Positions 27,217-36,765 are shown, counted from the stretch's first letter. The stretch: 64,000 nt of DNA from Salipaludibacillus sp. LMS25 (GCF_024362805.1 NZ_CP093299.1:186001-250000); one strand, 5' to 3'. Numbers and translations are program-made. The notes: generated from the letters alone by a model not told the origin.

Positions 27217-27366
27217 TATACATTCCTCCTTTTTTTAAATTACAGTGTTTATCTTTCCCAATCGAATTTAAAATATGAATTATTCAACATCGTATCGTTG
27301 CAACGAAACGAAATTCGTAATATCATTAAGAAAGAGTTATTTGAAAGATACGAGGAGGTAATCATA

Positions 27367-27720
27367 ATGAAATTTCAAGATACCGGATTAGATGGATTAC
27401 TCGTGGAGTTCCAATTACTTGAAGAAATAATGGAATCGGCAGGATTTGCTTATCAATATGATTATGAACGTGCGACATTTGACTATAAAATCATCGATCA
27501 AGTTCATAACGATGTTTATTATTTTCGGATCCCCTCACACGTAGAAGAGGGAGAAATACCTTCTCCACACTGCATGGTTCGGATAATGACACCATACGTA
27601 GGAAAACATTATTACCCTCATGGTGTAGAGTATGATGAAAACTTCCCTCAATTTGTAACCGATAAATGCCACAAGAAAATTCAGGGGATTTTAGACAAAG
27701 TAAAGACTGAAGCATTGTGA
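27367..27720 (+). CDS. YugN-like family protein (YlbA position)
   Basis: A 117-residue soluble protein. The FDYKIIDQVHNDVYYFRIP and YYPHGVEYDENFP segments suggest the YugN-like family seen in Bacilli. No function is known. Start ATG 27367 has GAGGTAATCATA upstream; the longer frame overlaps ylbB and is rejected. It is divergent from ylbB. The place next to ylbB corresponds to B. subtilis ylbA, but homology to that gene is inferred only from position. Confidence 0.65.
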   Translation: MKFQDTGLDGLLVEFQLLEEIMESAGFAYQYDYERATFDYKIIDQVHNDVYYFRIPSHVEEGEIPSPHCMVRIMTPYVGKHYYPHGVEYDENFPQFVTDKCHKKIQGILDKVKTEAL

Positions 27721-27940
27721 CCCTTTTTCTACATAACCTGATAATCAATCCTTCTTGCTTTCGATCTATTCTGCCTGGAGCTACCCAGCCATTGAATTGT
27801 CGAAAGCAATTTTTTACATATTATGCAGCCCCTTCGGCATCTTATGATAATATCACTTTATCGAACAACCATCGGCCATTACGAATGTACATATACTTCT
27901 TATTGGCGATTTCCGGTAATAGAGAGAAAGGAGTATCAAT

Positions 27941-28999
27941 TTGTCGTCTTCTCATATTAAAAAGTACATTTATATAGCCATTGGCCTCATCGTGGCACTA
28001 TTACTTTTTTACTTTGTTTTACCTGTCTCTTTACCTATTATATTAGCATTAATTACTGCTCTTTTTTTATCACCAGCTGTAAAGTCCTTAATGAAAAGAG
28101 CGAAATTATCACGGAATATCGCGGTTTTTATCGTATTTGTGCTTTTTTTACTTTTCATTGCTATGCTCGGGTATTTTACATTCACTCGCGCTCTCAGTCA
28201 ATTAAATCAGTTTGTGGAAAATTTACCGTCAATCATTAATGAGATAAACATTACATGGATGTCTTTACTAGAAAACTTACGCATGCGATTTGATCATTTA
28301 TCTCAAGATATTGTGAATGAAATTGACGCAGCAGTTACCTCTCAACTACTTACTATGAGAGATACGCTGCAAGAAATAAATATCGTCGGTTATGCAACGA
28401 GTATTTTAGTTAAAATTCCATCCTATATTGTATCTTTTTTAGTTTATTTAATTGCCCTCTACTTATTTCTATTAGATATACCTCGACTAAAGTTAAAAGT
28501 ATTTAGCTACATGTCAGAGAAAACAGCAGAAAAGGTTCGTTTTATGTCTGCCAGATTATCATATGTCATTTTCGGCTTCTTTAAGGCTCAATTTCTCGTA
28601 AGTATTATTATATTTATCGTGACGCTAATCGGTTTGTTATTTATCGCTCCTGAAGTAGCGTTAATAATGTCCATTTTCATTTGGTTGATTGATTTCATTC
28701 CAATCATCGGCTCTATAGCTTTATTAGCCCCTTGGGCCGGTTATCATTTAATTGCCGGTAATACCGTTTTAGCTATCCAATTACTCGTGTTAGCTGCCAT
28801 TCTCCTTACAATCAGACGAACGGTGGAACCTAAGGTAATGGGTCATCATATCGGCCTATCACCACTCGCTACACTCATTTCTCTCTATATAGGTTTAATG
28901 CTATTCGGAGCAGTTGGATTCGTCCTGGGCCCGCTTGTCATCATTTTATTTACGAGCGCCAAAGAAGCTGGTATTATAAAATTCAATTTTAAAGTGTAG
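27941..28999 (+). CDS. AI-2E family permease, YtvI-like (sporulation membrane protein)
   Basis: A 352-residue membrane protein with about eight hydrophobic segments in the AI-2E/UPF0118 arrangement: two N-terminal segments (IALITALFLSPAVKSLMKRA, about 34-53), a long soluble helical stretch (about 90-150), and a C-terminal bundle with FIPIIGS, EPKVMG and ISLYIGLMLFGAVGFVLGP. This is closest in pattern to YtvI. The TTG start at 27941 has AAAGGAG 7 nt upstream. Substrate is unknown. Flanked by a bidirectional terminator. Confidence 0.78.
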   Translation: MSSSHIKKYIYIAIGLIVALLLFYFVLPVSLPIILALITALFLSPAVKSLMKRAKLSRNIAVFIVFVLFLLFIAMLGYFTFTRALSQLNQFVENLPSIINEINITWMSLLENLRMRFDHLSQDIVNEIDAAVTSQLLTMRDTLQEINIVGYATSILVKIPSYIVSFLVYLIALYLFLLDIPRLKLKVFSYMSEKTAEKVRFMSARLSYVIFGFFKAQFLVSIIIFIVTLIGLLFIAPEVALIMSIFIWLIDFIPIIGSIALLAPWAGYHLIAGNTVLAIQLLVLAAILLTIRRTVEPKVMGHHIGLSPLATLISLYIGLMLFGAVGFVLGPLVIILFTSAKEAGIIKFNFKV

Positions 29000-29094
29000 T
29001 GACGGTCTTATGGGATTTTCATGACAAATAAAATGCCAAGATACGTCTCATGCTATGTTATAAGCATATTCTAAACCATTCATTTAAACACCAA

Positions 29095-29136
29095 AAAGAG
29101 CTTTGCTCCTGATTCCAATCAGAAGCAAAGCTCTTT
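29095..29136. terminator. Bidirectional terminator between ytvI-like gene and ctaM
   Basis: Perfect 13-bp stem AAAGAGCTTTGCT / AGCAAAGCTCTTT, with a nested CTGATT / AATCAG in the loop. A- and T-rich flanks serve both convergent genes. Confidence 0.93.
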
Positions 29137-29196
29137 CATTAAAAACACAAACATAGTTCTTTAACCTAACAATTCACACGCCCCATAAGTGAATAA

Positions 29197-29652
29197 TTAA
29201 CCAATGATAGCACGGAATAGGTTGGTTGTTTCACCAGGGTCATAAATGACATATAGGAGTAAATAGACGGCAATACCTGTTGTAGCTGATATAAACCAAA
29301 TAATTGATGTAAGCGGTCCTAATTGACGGTGAGACTTTAATTTATTTTTATAGCCTGTAATAAGTTGAATAATCCCTAAAACTGCTGCAAGAGTTGCCAT
29401 CGTGATATGAAAAACTAAAAAGACCTGATAGTAAAATGCCACATCATCAGGGCCACCAAAGGACGTACTTCCAACAAAGAATGTTTTAGATAAATATGTG
29501 GCAAAAAAGATGACGGCAAGCACAGCTGCCCAGAACATAACTCTTGTATGAGCCTCGACCTTTCTCTTAGCGATAAAATACCAGCCAATCGCTACAAATA
29601 TGGCACTTAAGCCAATAAAGACAGTGCTGATAAACGGCAAAAATTCAGCCAT
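29197..29652 (-). CDS. ctaM: DUF420 membrane protein, CtaM-like oxidase maturation factor
   Basis: A 151-residue protein with four membrane segments (about 5-27, 40-58, 76-98, 118-140). The DUF420 pattern includes EAHTRVMFWAAVLAVIFF, YYQVFLVFHITMATLAAVLGI and HRQLGPLTSIIWFISATTGIAVY. Conserved histidines (H35, H81, H108) are plausible metal or heme ligands. CtaM is needed for heme-copper oxidase activity in Staphylococcus. It lies downstream of ctaF where B. subtilis has ctaG, supporting an assembly role. The gene has its own terminator-separated position. Confidence 0.82.
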   Translation of the reverse strand: MAEFLPFISTVFIGLSAIFVAIGWYFIAKRKVEAHTRVMFWAAVLAVIFFATYLSKTFFVGSTSFGGPDDVAFYYQVFLVFHITMATLAAVLGIIQLITGYKNKLKSHRQLGPLTSIIWFISATTGIAVYLLLYVIYDPGETTNLFRAIIG

Positions 29653-29762
29653 TATTCTCCCCCTCTCTCCCTGTAAACTTAAAAATAGATTTAATACGCA
29701 ATTATTCTACCATACCTCGTTTATAATCACATCTCATCCCATACAGGCCCTCGTTCCCTTAT

Positions 29763-29791
29763 AAAAAGTGCCCCCATAAAGCGGAGGCACT
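29763..29791 (-). terminator. Intrinsic terminator of the ctaB-F operon
   Basis: Minus-strand stem AGTGCC-x-CC / GG-x-GGCACT with a loop CGCTTTAT, followed by TTTTTAT. It begins 11 nt after the ctaF stop. Confidence 0.87.
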
Positions 29792-29801
29792 ATCTATAGG
29801 C

Positions 29802-30149
29802 TTAGTACTTTACAATTCCAAGAAGGAACATTAAAGCTCCTACTGTTAAGGCCGCTACAAACATCCCGGACCAAATCATGATATTTATCCAAGCTGTTCC
29901 TTTTTCATTCATATGCATGAAAAAGTATAGCTGAAGAACGACCTGAATACCAGCCAGCATTAAAATAAAAGGGATGGCAAAGCCATTAGGAATGGCATCA
30001 CTTCCAATTGATACAAATGCCAGTGACGTCATAAAGATCATCAAGACAAACGCAACAAGTTGTGTACGACTTTCCCTTTTTAACTTACGCTCTGTGCTTT
30101 TAGTAGGCCCTCCTTGTAAAGGAGCACTGGGATCACTATGTGAACTCAT
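29802..30149 (-). CDS. ctaF: Cytochrome caa3 oxidase subunit IV CtaF
   Basis: A 115-residue membrane subunit of the bacterial type (COX4/CyoD-like) with three membrane segments: about 29-48, 54-74 and 90-112. FILMLAGIQVVLQLYFFMHMNEKG is the diagnostic core. It is the last gene of the ctaB-C-D-E-F operon, 4 nt after ctaE. It stabilises the CuB site and subunit assembly in related oxidases. Confidence 0.94.
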   Translation of the reverse strand: MSSHSDPSAPLQGGPTKSTERKLKRESRTQLVAFVLMIFMTSLAFVSIGSDAIPNGFAIPFILMLAGIQVVLQLYFFMHMNEKGTAWINIMIWSGMFVAALTVGALMFLLGIVKY

Positions 30150-30153
30150 TCGA

Positions 30154-30774
30154 TCACCCTCCTATTCCTAATAAATAAACAACTGTAAAGATAAACACCC
30201 ACACCACATCAATGAAGTGCCAATAAAGAACAGCTGTATAAAATTTAGGAGCATTTGTTAATGTAAGGCCTGTTTTTCGATAGCGAATTAAAAGAGTTGA
30301 AATCCAGCATATACCGAATGCCACATGAGCCCCATGAGTGCCCACAAGTGTGTAAAACGATGATGCAAACGCACTTGTACTAAAGCCTAGTCCCTGATGA
30401 TAATACTCATAAAACTCATAAATTTCAAATCCCAAAAAGCCAAGGCCGAGCAAAACAGTTAACCACATCCACATTAATAATTTTTTGTAGTTGCCTCGCT
30501 TCATATTAATAATCGCAAAGACACTTGTCAAACTACTTGTTAGTAGAATCATTGTCATGATAAATACGAGGTTAAGATGAAATAATTCGGCTGGACCAGG
30601 ACCATCTAATGTCCCGCCCCTTAACCCGAGATAAGTCCCAAACAAACTGGCGAATAAAACCGTTTCTCCTCCTAGGAAAAACCAGAAACCGAGATATTTG
30701 TTACGTCCCTCTAATGTCGCCTTCTCCGGATTCGGAGGAAGGGTTTGGTTTTGTATTGTATGTTGTTCAGCCAT
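30154..30774 (-). CDS. ctaE: Cytochrome caa3 oxidase subunit III CtaE
   Basis: A 206-residue COX3-family protein with five membrane segments, as usual for bacterial SoxM-type oxidases. Motifs include KATLEGRNKYLGFWFFLGGETVLFAS-like N-terminus (acidic residue at E34), TLVGTHGAHVAFGICW and LYWHFIDVVWVFIFTVVYL. It overlaps ctaD by 8 nt. Subunit III maintains proton uptake and stability of the catalytic core. Confidence 0.97.
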   Translation of the reverse strand: MAEQHTIQNQTLPPNPEKATLEGRNKYLGFWFFLGGETVLFASLFGTYLGLRGGTLDGPGPAELFHLNLVFIMTMILLTSSLTSVFAIINMKRGNYKKLLMWMWLTVLLGLGFLGFEIYEFYEYYHQGLGFSTSAFASSFYTLVGTHGAHVAFGICWISTLLIRYRKTGLTLTNAPKFYTAVLYWHFIDVVWVFIFTVVYLLGIGG

Positions 30775-32608
30775 TTTTTCCTCCCCCCAAATCTCGTTTA
30801 ATCTCCTCGACGGGAATGTGATGCCCGTGATCTTCTTTAACAGATCTTACAAACATAGCACCGAATGTAATGGCCAATCCTGAAATTGTCAATGGATGAA
30901 TATGATAAATAAAGCCGAAGCTTGCGACAGTCAAGCCCGCAGCCATAATTATCGGCAGAATGGTGCCATTAGGCATGTGTATATCGCCAAGTGGCTCTGC
31001 CGCTTTCATCTTCCCATCACCTTCATATTTTTCATGCCAGAAAGGATCTAATTCTCGCACGAGCGGTGTCTGAGCAAAGTTATACTCAGGGACAGGTGTC
31101 GGCGTCGTCCATTCAAGTGTTCGACCATCCCATGGATCAGCTACATTTTCCCGATTTTTAGTTGACGTAAATATATTTACTAACAAGAGGATAAACGCAA
31201 TGGTCATGAGAAACGCACCAATTGTACTAATAAAATTCATTTCATCCAATCCTTGACCACCTAAATAAGATGCAACTCTTCGTGGCATGCCAATCAAGCC
31301 TAGGAAGTGCTGGACGAAAAATGTTAAATGGAAACCGATAAGGAATAACCAGAAGAACCACTTACCAAGCATTTCATTTAACCGATAGCCGAACATTTTC
31401 GGCCACCAATAGAAGGCACCTGAGAATAAGCCAAACACGACCCCACCGATGATAACATAATGAAAGTGAGCTACGACGAAATACGTGTCGTGAAATTGAT
31501 AATTGGCTGCACTCGTTGCCAACATCACCCCAGTGACCCCCCCCATAACGAATGATGGAATGAAGCCTAATGCAAATAAGTTAGCTGTCGTAAATTGAAT
31601 TCGACCACCCCACAAGGTTAGGAGCCAATTAAAGATTTTAATTCCCGTCGGTACGGCAATAGCCATCGTTGCTACAGCAAAGATGGCATTTGCTACTGGT
31701 CCCATCCCCACTGTAAACATATGGTGGGCCCATACCATAAAGCCAAGAAAACCTATGATTAATGTAGCAAAAACCATCGCTGAATAACCGAATAGCCTTT
31801 TTTTAGAAAACGTTGCAAGTACTTCTGAGAAAATACCGAACGCCGGCAATATTAAAATATATACTTCCGGGTGCCCAAAAATCCAAAATAGATGCTGCCA
31901 GATAATAACGTTACCGCCAAAATCTACGGCGAAATAGGTTGCCCCAAACAACCTTTCAAGCATTAATAGTAATAAACCTATCGTCAATGCAGGAAAAGCG
32001 AATAAAATTAGCATCGAAGCGACGAACGAGCTCCATGTAAATAACGGCATTCTCATCATACTCATACCTGGAGCACGCATATTAATAATCGTTACAAGGA
32101 AATTAATCCCCGCAATCAATGTCCCTAAACCGCTTACTTGAAGGCCAAGTACATAGTAGTCAAGGCCTTGGCCTGGTGACATACTAGACAATGGCACATA
32201 GGCCGTCCATCCTGCATCAGGCGCACCTGTGGCGAACCAACTGACGTTCAACAACAATCCACCAAATAAAAATAGCCAAAAACCTAACGCATTTAAAAAC
32301 GGAAATGCCACATCCCTTGCACCGATTTGCAACGGTATAACAAAGTTCATAAATCCGAATAAGAGAGGCATAGCTGCTAAAAAAATCATCGTTGTACCAT
32401 GCATCGTCAATAATTCATTAAATGTCTGAGCCTGCACAAACGTAAATTCAGGAAACATGAGCTGAATACGCATAAGAATGGCTTCCAAGCCACCTAGAGC
32501 GAAGAAAAATGCCCCACCGGCCAAATATAAAATACCGATTTTCTTATGGTCGACCGTTGTCAGCCAGTCCCAGATTACATTTTTAGACTGCGCATTTGCA
32601 TAAGACAC
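30767..32608 (-). CDS. ctaD: Cytochrome caa3 oxidase subunit I CtaD
   Basis: Catalytic heme-copper subunit that reduces oxygen to water and pumps protons across the membrane. The 613-residue chain has the low-spin heme histidine in MHGTTMIFL, the CuB site HPEVYILILP (His cross-linked to Tyr) and HHMFTVG, and VVAHFHYVI carrying the high- and low-spin heme histidines. D- and K-channel residues are consistent with the SoxM A-type. The C-terminal extension is typical of Bacillus caa3. It sits between ctaC (24 nt) and ctaE (overlap). Confidence 0.98.
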   Translation of the reverse strand: MSYANAQSKNVIWDWLTTVDHKKIGILYLAGGAFFFALGGLEAILMRIQLMFPEFTFVQAQTFNELLTMHGTTMIFLAAMPLLFGFMNFVIPLQIGARDVAFPFLNALGFWLFLFGGLLLNVSWFATGAPDAGWTAYVPLSSMSPGQGLDYYVLGLQVSGLGTLIAGINFLVTIINMRAPGMSMMRMPLFTWSSFVASMLILFAFPALTIGLLLLMLERLFGATYFAVDFGGNVIIWQHLFWIFGHPEVYILILPAFGIFSEVLATFSKKRLFGYSAMVFATLIIGFLGFMVWAHHMFTVGMGPVANAIFAVATMAIAVPTGIKIFNWLLTLWGGRIQFTTANLFALGFIPSFVMGGVTGVMLATSAANYQFHDTYFVVAHFHYVIIGGVVFGLFSGAFYWWPKMFGYRLNEMLGKWFFWLFLIGFHLTFFVQHFLGLIGMPRRVASYLGGQGLDEMNFISTIGAFLMTIAFILLLVNIFTSTKNRENVADPWDGRTLEWTTPTPVPEYNFAQTPLVRELDPFWHEKYEGDGKMKAAEPLGDIHMPNGTILPIIMAAGLTVASFGFIYHIHPLTISGLAITFGAMFVRSVKEDHGHHIPVEEIKRDLGGGKNG

Positions 32609-32631
32609 GTTTAGTTACCCCCTTTTGCACC

Positions 32632-33681
32632 CTATTCTTCCAGTACTTTTAAGCTGTCTAAATAATCGAGAAGTGCTTCCATTTCTTCATCGTTTATTGC
32701 TTCTGCATTAAAACTAGGCATTTCATTACCTGGTTTATATTCTTGCGTATCCCGCAACCATGCTTCTAAATTATCCATATCATACTCAAGATAACCTGCG
32801 ATAACTTCTCTTTCACCGAAGTTCGTTAAGTCAGGGCCGATATTACCACCCTCTGCTCCAACCGCGTGGCAACTTATACAGGATTGTTCGAACACGGTTC
32901 TACCATCAGCAGCAACTGTTTCTTGTGGTTCAGTTACATGTGATGGCGGTTCTGCCATGTTAGTAGCCCAAGTGTCAAAAGTGTCAGGGTCGACTGCAAT
33001 AACTTTAAAATCCATCAACCAATGCGATGGTCCGCAAAGTTCCGTACACTTACCCATATAAACCCCTTCATTAGGCGCTTCAAACCACATATCATTTTGA
33101 ATACCCGGGACGTTATCTTGTTTCCCTGCTAAAGCTGGAACCCAGAAAGAATGCTGAACGTCAGATGCTAGCAGTTCAATAATAATTCGTGTATCGGTAG
33201 GAATATACATATCTTGCCCTGCTGTGATCTCATAATCTGGGTAGTCAAATTCCCACCAGAATTGATGAGCTGTCACTTGCACCCGCACATAATCAATGCC
33301 TTCTTCCCCTTCTTCAGTCGCTTCCATCTGTTCAACTTCCACGTTCGCAAGCGTGAACGTATCCATCACGTTAGGAATAGCAAGCATAAGCAGCAGTAAA
33401 ATTGGAATCGTTGTCCATATAAATTCTAATGTTCGATTTCCATGGACTTGTTTCGGGATATGTGTATCCCCGGGACGCTCCCGGAATTTAAAAATGACAA
33501 AAATGTAAATAGCAAACACGACAACAAGTACGAAAATCATAATATACAAGCTGAGCTGGATTAAGGAAAATTGCATCTCAGCAACAGGTCCCTGAGGATC
33601 AAGAGCTGACAAGTTTTCCACTCCGCAACCACTCAGCAGTATGATGAAAGATATAGGAAGCAGTCGCCACAAATACTTCAT
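32632..33681 (-). CDS. ctaC: Cytochrome caa3 oxidase subunit II with fused cytochrome c, CtaC
   Basis: Electron-entry subunit. A lipoprotein signal with lipobox LLSGC (about 14-18), two membrane helices, the CuA domain (WWEFDYPDY; VQHSFWVPALAGKQD; CTELCGPSHWLM with the Cys, Glu, Cys, His and Met ligands) and a C-terminal cytochrome c domain (CISCH heme motif, Met ligand in NEMPSF). This fusion defines a caa3 oxidase. Start ATG 33681 (MKYLWRLLP) with GAGGGG upstream; the longer frame overlaps ctaB and is not supported. 349 residues. Confidence 0.97.
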   Translation of the reverse strand: MKYLWRLLPISFIILLSGCGVENLSALDPQGPVAEMQFSLIQLSLYIMIFVLVVVFAIYIFVIFKFRERPGDTHIPKQVHGNRTLEFIWTTIPILLLLMLAIPNVMDTFTLANVEVEQMEATEEGEEGIDYVRVQVTAHQFWWEFDYPDYEITAGQDMYIPTDTRIIIELLASDVQHSFWVPALAGKQDNVPGIQNDMWFEAPNEGVYMGKCTELCGPSHWLMDFKVIAVDPDTFDTWATNMAEPPSHVTEPQETVAADGRTVFEQSCISCHAVGAEGGNIGPDLTNFGEREVIAGYLEYDMDNLEAWLRDTQEYKPGNEMPSFNAEAINDEEMEALLDYLDSLKVLEE

Positions 33682-33716
33682 CTCGTCACAAACCCCTCTT
33701 TCTTTGTCTTGAATTT

Positions 33717-34655
33717 TTAGAACATGTGAACGATTACCATGAGGGCAAACAAAATTGTTAAATAATTTAGTGAAAATACAAACATTTGCCTCGCCCACTT
33801 TAAATCATCCTTCATTCTAAATCCAGCTAGCCCTAATATGAGCCAGCCACCCCCTAACACACATGCTGCAATCGTATAAATTACCCCGAAATCTGATACT
33901 AATAATGACACTGGAAGCAATGACGCTACATACCATACAATTTGCCTCTTAGTTACGGCGAACCCTGCCACTACTGGCAGCATCGGTATACCAGCTGCCT
34001 TATACTCATCAGCTCGCTTCATGGCGAGTGCTAAGAAATGAGGTGGCTGCCAAATGAACATAATTAAGAACATTGACCAAGCGTATGGATGTAAACCCGG
34101 ATCAATCGCCGCCCATCCAATGAGTGGTGGCACTGCTCCTGCAAAGCTTCCTACGATCGTATTCAACGTTGTGGTACGTTTCGTCCACATCGAATATAAC
34201 ACGACATAAATAAGTAAACCTGCCACACCAATCACCGCAGACATTAGGGTCGTCATAGCCAAAAATGCTGTTCCAATTAATGATACTGAGAGGCCATAAG
34301 TTAATGTCTGACGTCCTGTTAGTTGACCATTAACACTCGGGCGTTCTCTCGTACGCGCCATTTTATAATCAATATCACGATCGATATAATTATTAAGTGC
34401 ACAACCGCCTGCCATAACCATAGCAGCACCGACTAACGTTAACAATGCCGTTAATGGATCATTCCCTAAAGAGGCTCCCGTATAATAAGCGGCCAAATAT
34501 AATCCTGCGAACGTGGTTATGAGGTTTGACATCACAATACCAGTTTTTGATATTGCCAAATACTCACGGACACTTGCCTTAGAACTTTGCTCAGTTTCAA
34601 CTGACTGCACACCATCTAATGATTCTGCCGAAGCCAATGTACTTGATTTTCCCAA
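33717..34655 (-). CDS. ctaB: Protoheme IX farnesyltransferase (heme O synthase) CtaB
   Basis: UbiA-family prenyltransferase that farnesylates heme B to heme O for the oxidase. About nine membrane segments. Polyprenyl-diphosphate binding motifs: [19 protein letters not shown] (about 93-111) and the second loop with [12 protein letters not shown]. Start TTG 34655 (M-G-K-S-S) has GGGAGG 8 nt upstream; an ATG at 34679 would give eight more residues but its ribosome site is too close. It precedes ctaC by 35 nt and is divergent from ctaA. Confidence 0.93.
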   Translation of the reverse strand: MGKSSTLASAESLDGVQSVETEQSSKASVREYLAISKTGIVMSNLITTFAGLYLAAYYTGASLGNDPLTALLTLVGAAMVMAGGCALNNYIDRDIDYKMARTRERPSVNGQLTGRQTLTYGLSVSLIGTAFLAMTTLMSAVIGVAGLLIYVVLYSMWTKRTTTLNTIVGSFAGAVPPLIGWAAIDPGLHPYAWSMFLIMFIWQPPHFLALAMKRADEYKAAGIPMLPVVAGFAVTKRQIVWYVASLLPVSLLVSDFGVIYTIAACVLGGGWLILGLAGFRMKDDLKWARQMFVFSLNYLTILFALMVIVHMF

Positions 34656-34820
34656 TCGAATCACCTCCCGATTCGTCATCTTCCCAATTTCAAACAGAAC
34701 TTAAATAATTTGTACTAGCCACATCAAAACGAATAGCTGCTGACAAATTATTATTCTTTGAAAATTTAGGTGAAAATGGCATTGTAAATGACATGTTAGA
34801 AAATTTGATTATCCATACAC

Positions 34821-34853
34821 ATTATAAAGGAACATTCAGTGATTTTCATCACA
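34821..34853 (-). promoter_or_regulatory. Putative ctaB operon promoter with FNR-type box
   Basis: A TATAAT -10 element on the minus strand lies at 34826-34821. Directly upstream, 34838-34853 reads TGTGA-TGAAAA-TCACT on the minus strand, matching the Bacillus Fnr consensus TGTGA-N6-TCACx. The box centre is about 31 nt before the inferred start site, so it overlaps the -35 region. That position would favour repression of the oxygen-dependent oxidase when oxygen is low. The -35 hexamer is poor. CRP/FNR-family binding is inferred from sequence alone. Confidence 0.55.
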
Positions 34854-34995
34854 TTTTTTCTATCTGCTATTTTATGGTTAACAACCCCTCTTATAATAAT
34901 AAAGCTAATAACATATACACTATGATAATATTATATATTATAAAGTTCCTTGAATGAAAGAGCTTTTTTTGGAAATTAATTCAGTGTGTGTTTCA

Positions 34996-35024
34996 TTGAC
35001 TTTTCCAGCTACAATACATAAAAT
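34996..35024 (+). promoter_or_regulatory. Sigma-A promoter of ctaA
   Basis: TTGACT at 34996-35001, a 17-nt spacer, and TAAAAT at 35019-35024. The predicted start near 35031 leaves a leader of about 100 nt before ctaA. Confidence 0.75.
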
Positions 35025-35132
35025 GAATTTCGAGCTTATTTTTATTTATTCTTAAAAGTTCGTTTTTTCAAAATAACTTTCTATACGTTTATGTTTAGAA
35101 AGTAGAATGACAGAGGGAAAGTCGGTGGATAC

Positions 35133-36032
35133 ATGCATCGCTTATTAAAAATATTTGGTACACTTACGAGTTTTGGAATGCTCATTGTGATCATTCAAGG
35201 AGCGTTAGTCACTCAGACCGGATCGGGGGATGCCTGTGGTGCAGAATGGCCGCTTTGCCATGGGCGATTAATACCCGAAAACCCCACAATTGAAACATTA
35301 ATTGAATACACTCATCGACTTGTATCAGGTATTTTAGGAATAATGGTACTAATTCATTCAGCTTGGAGTTGGTTTATCCTTAAACATCTAAGGGAAACGA
35401 AATTTTTTGCTATCTTGGCTGTCCTTTTTATTATCTTTCAAGGGTTACTGGGGGCTGCAGCTGTCGTATGGGGTCAGTCTGATGCGGTGATGGCACTCCA
35501 TTTTGGTTTCTCTTTAGCTTCTTTTGCCAGTGTCCTTTTGTTAACAATTCTTGCTTTTGAAGACGGTAAACATATTCGTGCACTCGTTCCTCCAGTGAGC
35601 CGTAAAGTAAGAAATTATTATTACTTTCTAGTTATATTTGTTTATATCGTTGTTTATACAGGAGCTTATGTAAAGCATACCGAGGCTGGTGTAGGGTGTA
35701 ATGGATGGCCATTATGTAACGGTCAACTTATTCCAATCCTTGAAGGACGTACAGGCATTCAATTCGGCCACCGTTTAGCCGCAGGTCTCTTATTTTTCGC
35801 TATTTTCGCTGCCTTTGTTATCGTCTATAAGCATTATAGAACGGAAAAAGCTTTCTTTCATACAACTGTTATCAGCTTTATTCTTATAACGTTACAAGTC
35901 ATTAGCGGTGCCATCGTTGTCTTTTCAGGACTATCGCTATACGCCACAATGGTTCATGCTGTATTAGTAAGTTTATTGTTTGGCGCTGTCAGTTATACAA
36001 CACTGCTCGTTGATAGATCTCGAGTTCATTAG
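35133..36032 (+). CDS. ctaA: Heme A synthase CtaA
   Basis: Oxidises the C8 methyl of heme O to give heme A. A 299-residue protein with eight membrane helices in two pseudo-symmetric halves. Each half has a conserved cysteine pair in an extracellular loop (GDACGAEWPLCHGR, about 31-44; GVGCNGWPLCNG, about 187-198) and histidine heme ligands (YTHRLVSG; FGHRLAAG). The Cys-pair form is typical of Gram-positive type. Divergent from ctaB, as in B. subtilis. Confidence 0.97.
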   Translation: MHRLLKIFGTLTSFGMLIVIIQGALVTQTGSGDACGAEWPLCHGRLIPENPTIETLIEYTHRLVSGILGIMVLIHSAWSWFILKHLRETKFFAILAVLFIIFQGLLGAAAVVWGQSDAVMALHFGFSLASFASVLLLTILAFEDGKHIRALVPPVSRKVRNYYYFLVIFVYIVVYTGAYVKHTEAGVGCNGWPLCNGQLIPILEGRTGIQFGHRLAAGLLFFAIFAAFVIVYKHYRTEKAFFHTTVISFILITLQVISGAIVVFSGLSLYATMVHAVLVSLLFGAVSYTTLLVDRSRVH

Positions 36033-36067
36033 GATTAAACAGACTCATATTGTAAATGTTTAAAAAC

Positions 36068-36102
36068 AAAAAGGAGTGCCCCTATATCGGAACACTCCTT
36101 TT
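36068..36102 (+). terminator. Intrinsic terminator of ctaA
   Basis: Stem AAAAGGAGTG / CACTCCTTTT with a 14-nt loop, 36 nt after the ctaA stop. Confidence 0.87.
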
Positions 36103-36287
36103 GATTAACCGGAAACACCTTTCTTCGTCAAAGACATTATCTAGGAATAACACCTGGAGAACCGTTAACACGTCTCATATTAACCGCCTACATGTGTCTA
36201 TCTCTCTCACACACTATTAAAAGGCTAGGAACACACTAGCTCCTAGCTCACTTTTATAGTACACATTAACTCTTTAGAATAACTTCA

Positions 36288-36731
36288 TTATTTCCCAAGA
36301 AATGAACGGAACATCCAATTATGTTTTTCGACAGATTGACGTATGCCAATGAGCATATCAGCAGTCGTCTCATCGTCTTCATCCTCAATGGCTTCGATAT
36401 CCTGTTCTAACTCTTTAGCGATTTTCTCAAAGTCGCTGGATAACGTTTGAATCATGTCTTCAGACGCGGTTTCCCCCATTGCTTCTTTAATAGTCGCAAG
36501 CTCTAAATACTCTTTCATTGTAGCTACAGGCGATCCTTTTAAAGTCAGTAGGCGCTCAGCAATTTCATCAATGTGCTCAGCAGCTTCATTATAAAGTTCC
36601 TCAAACTTCTCATGAAGCATAAAGAAATGTGGCCCTTTCACAAACCAGTGATAGTTGTGTAACTTCACAAACAATATATTCCAGTTTGCGATGTGACGAT
36701 TCAAAATTTTTGCTGTTTTTTCATTTGCCAA
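36288..36731 (-). CDS. dps: Dps family ferroxidase / DNA-binding ferritin-like protein
   Basis: A 147-residue four-helix ferritin-like protein that oxidises and stores iron and protects DNA from peroxide. The inter-subunit ferroxidase residues are present in HNYHWFVKGPHFFMLHEKFEELY (His and acidic residues, about 25-47) and EHIDEIAERLL. Start TTG 36731 (M-A-N-E-K-T) has GGGAG 9 nt upstream; the TTG at 36740 is too close to it. A sigma-A promoter and a perfect palindrome lie upstream. In B. subtilis ftsW and pycA occupy this place between ctaA and ylaN. Confidence 0.93.
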   Translation of the reverse strand: MANEKTAKILNRHIANWNILFVKLHNYHWFVKGPHFFMLHEKFEELYNEAAEHIDEIAERLLTLKGSPVATMKEYLELATIKEAMGETASEDMIQTLSSDFEKIAKELEQDIEAIEDEDDETTADMLIGIRQSVEKHNWMFRSFLGK

Positions 36732-36765
36732 CTCGATCAACTCCCTAATACTTAGTTAATAGCTT

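Noticed and set aside
27717..27940. Additional small gene between the YugN-like gene and the YtvI-like gene
   Set aside because: The frame overlaps both neighbours, lacks a ribosome site and resembles no family.
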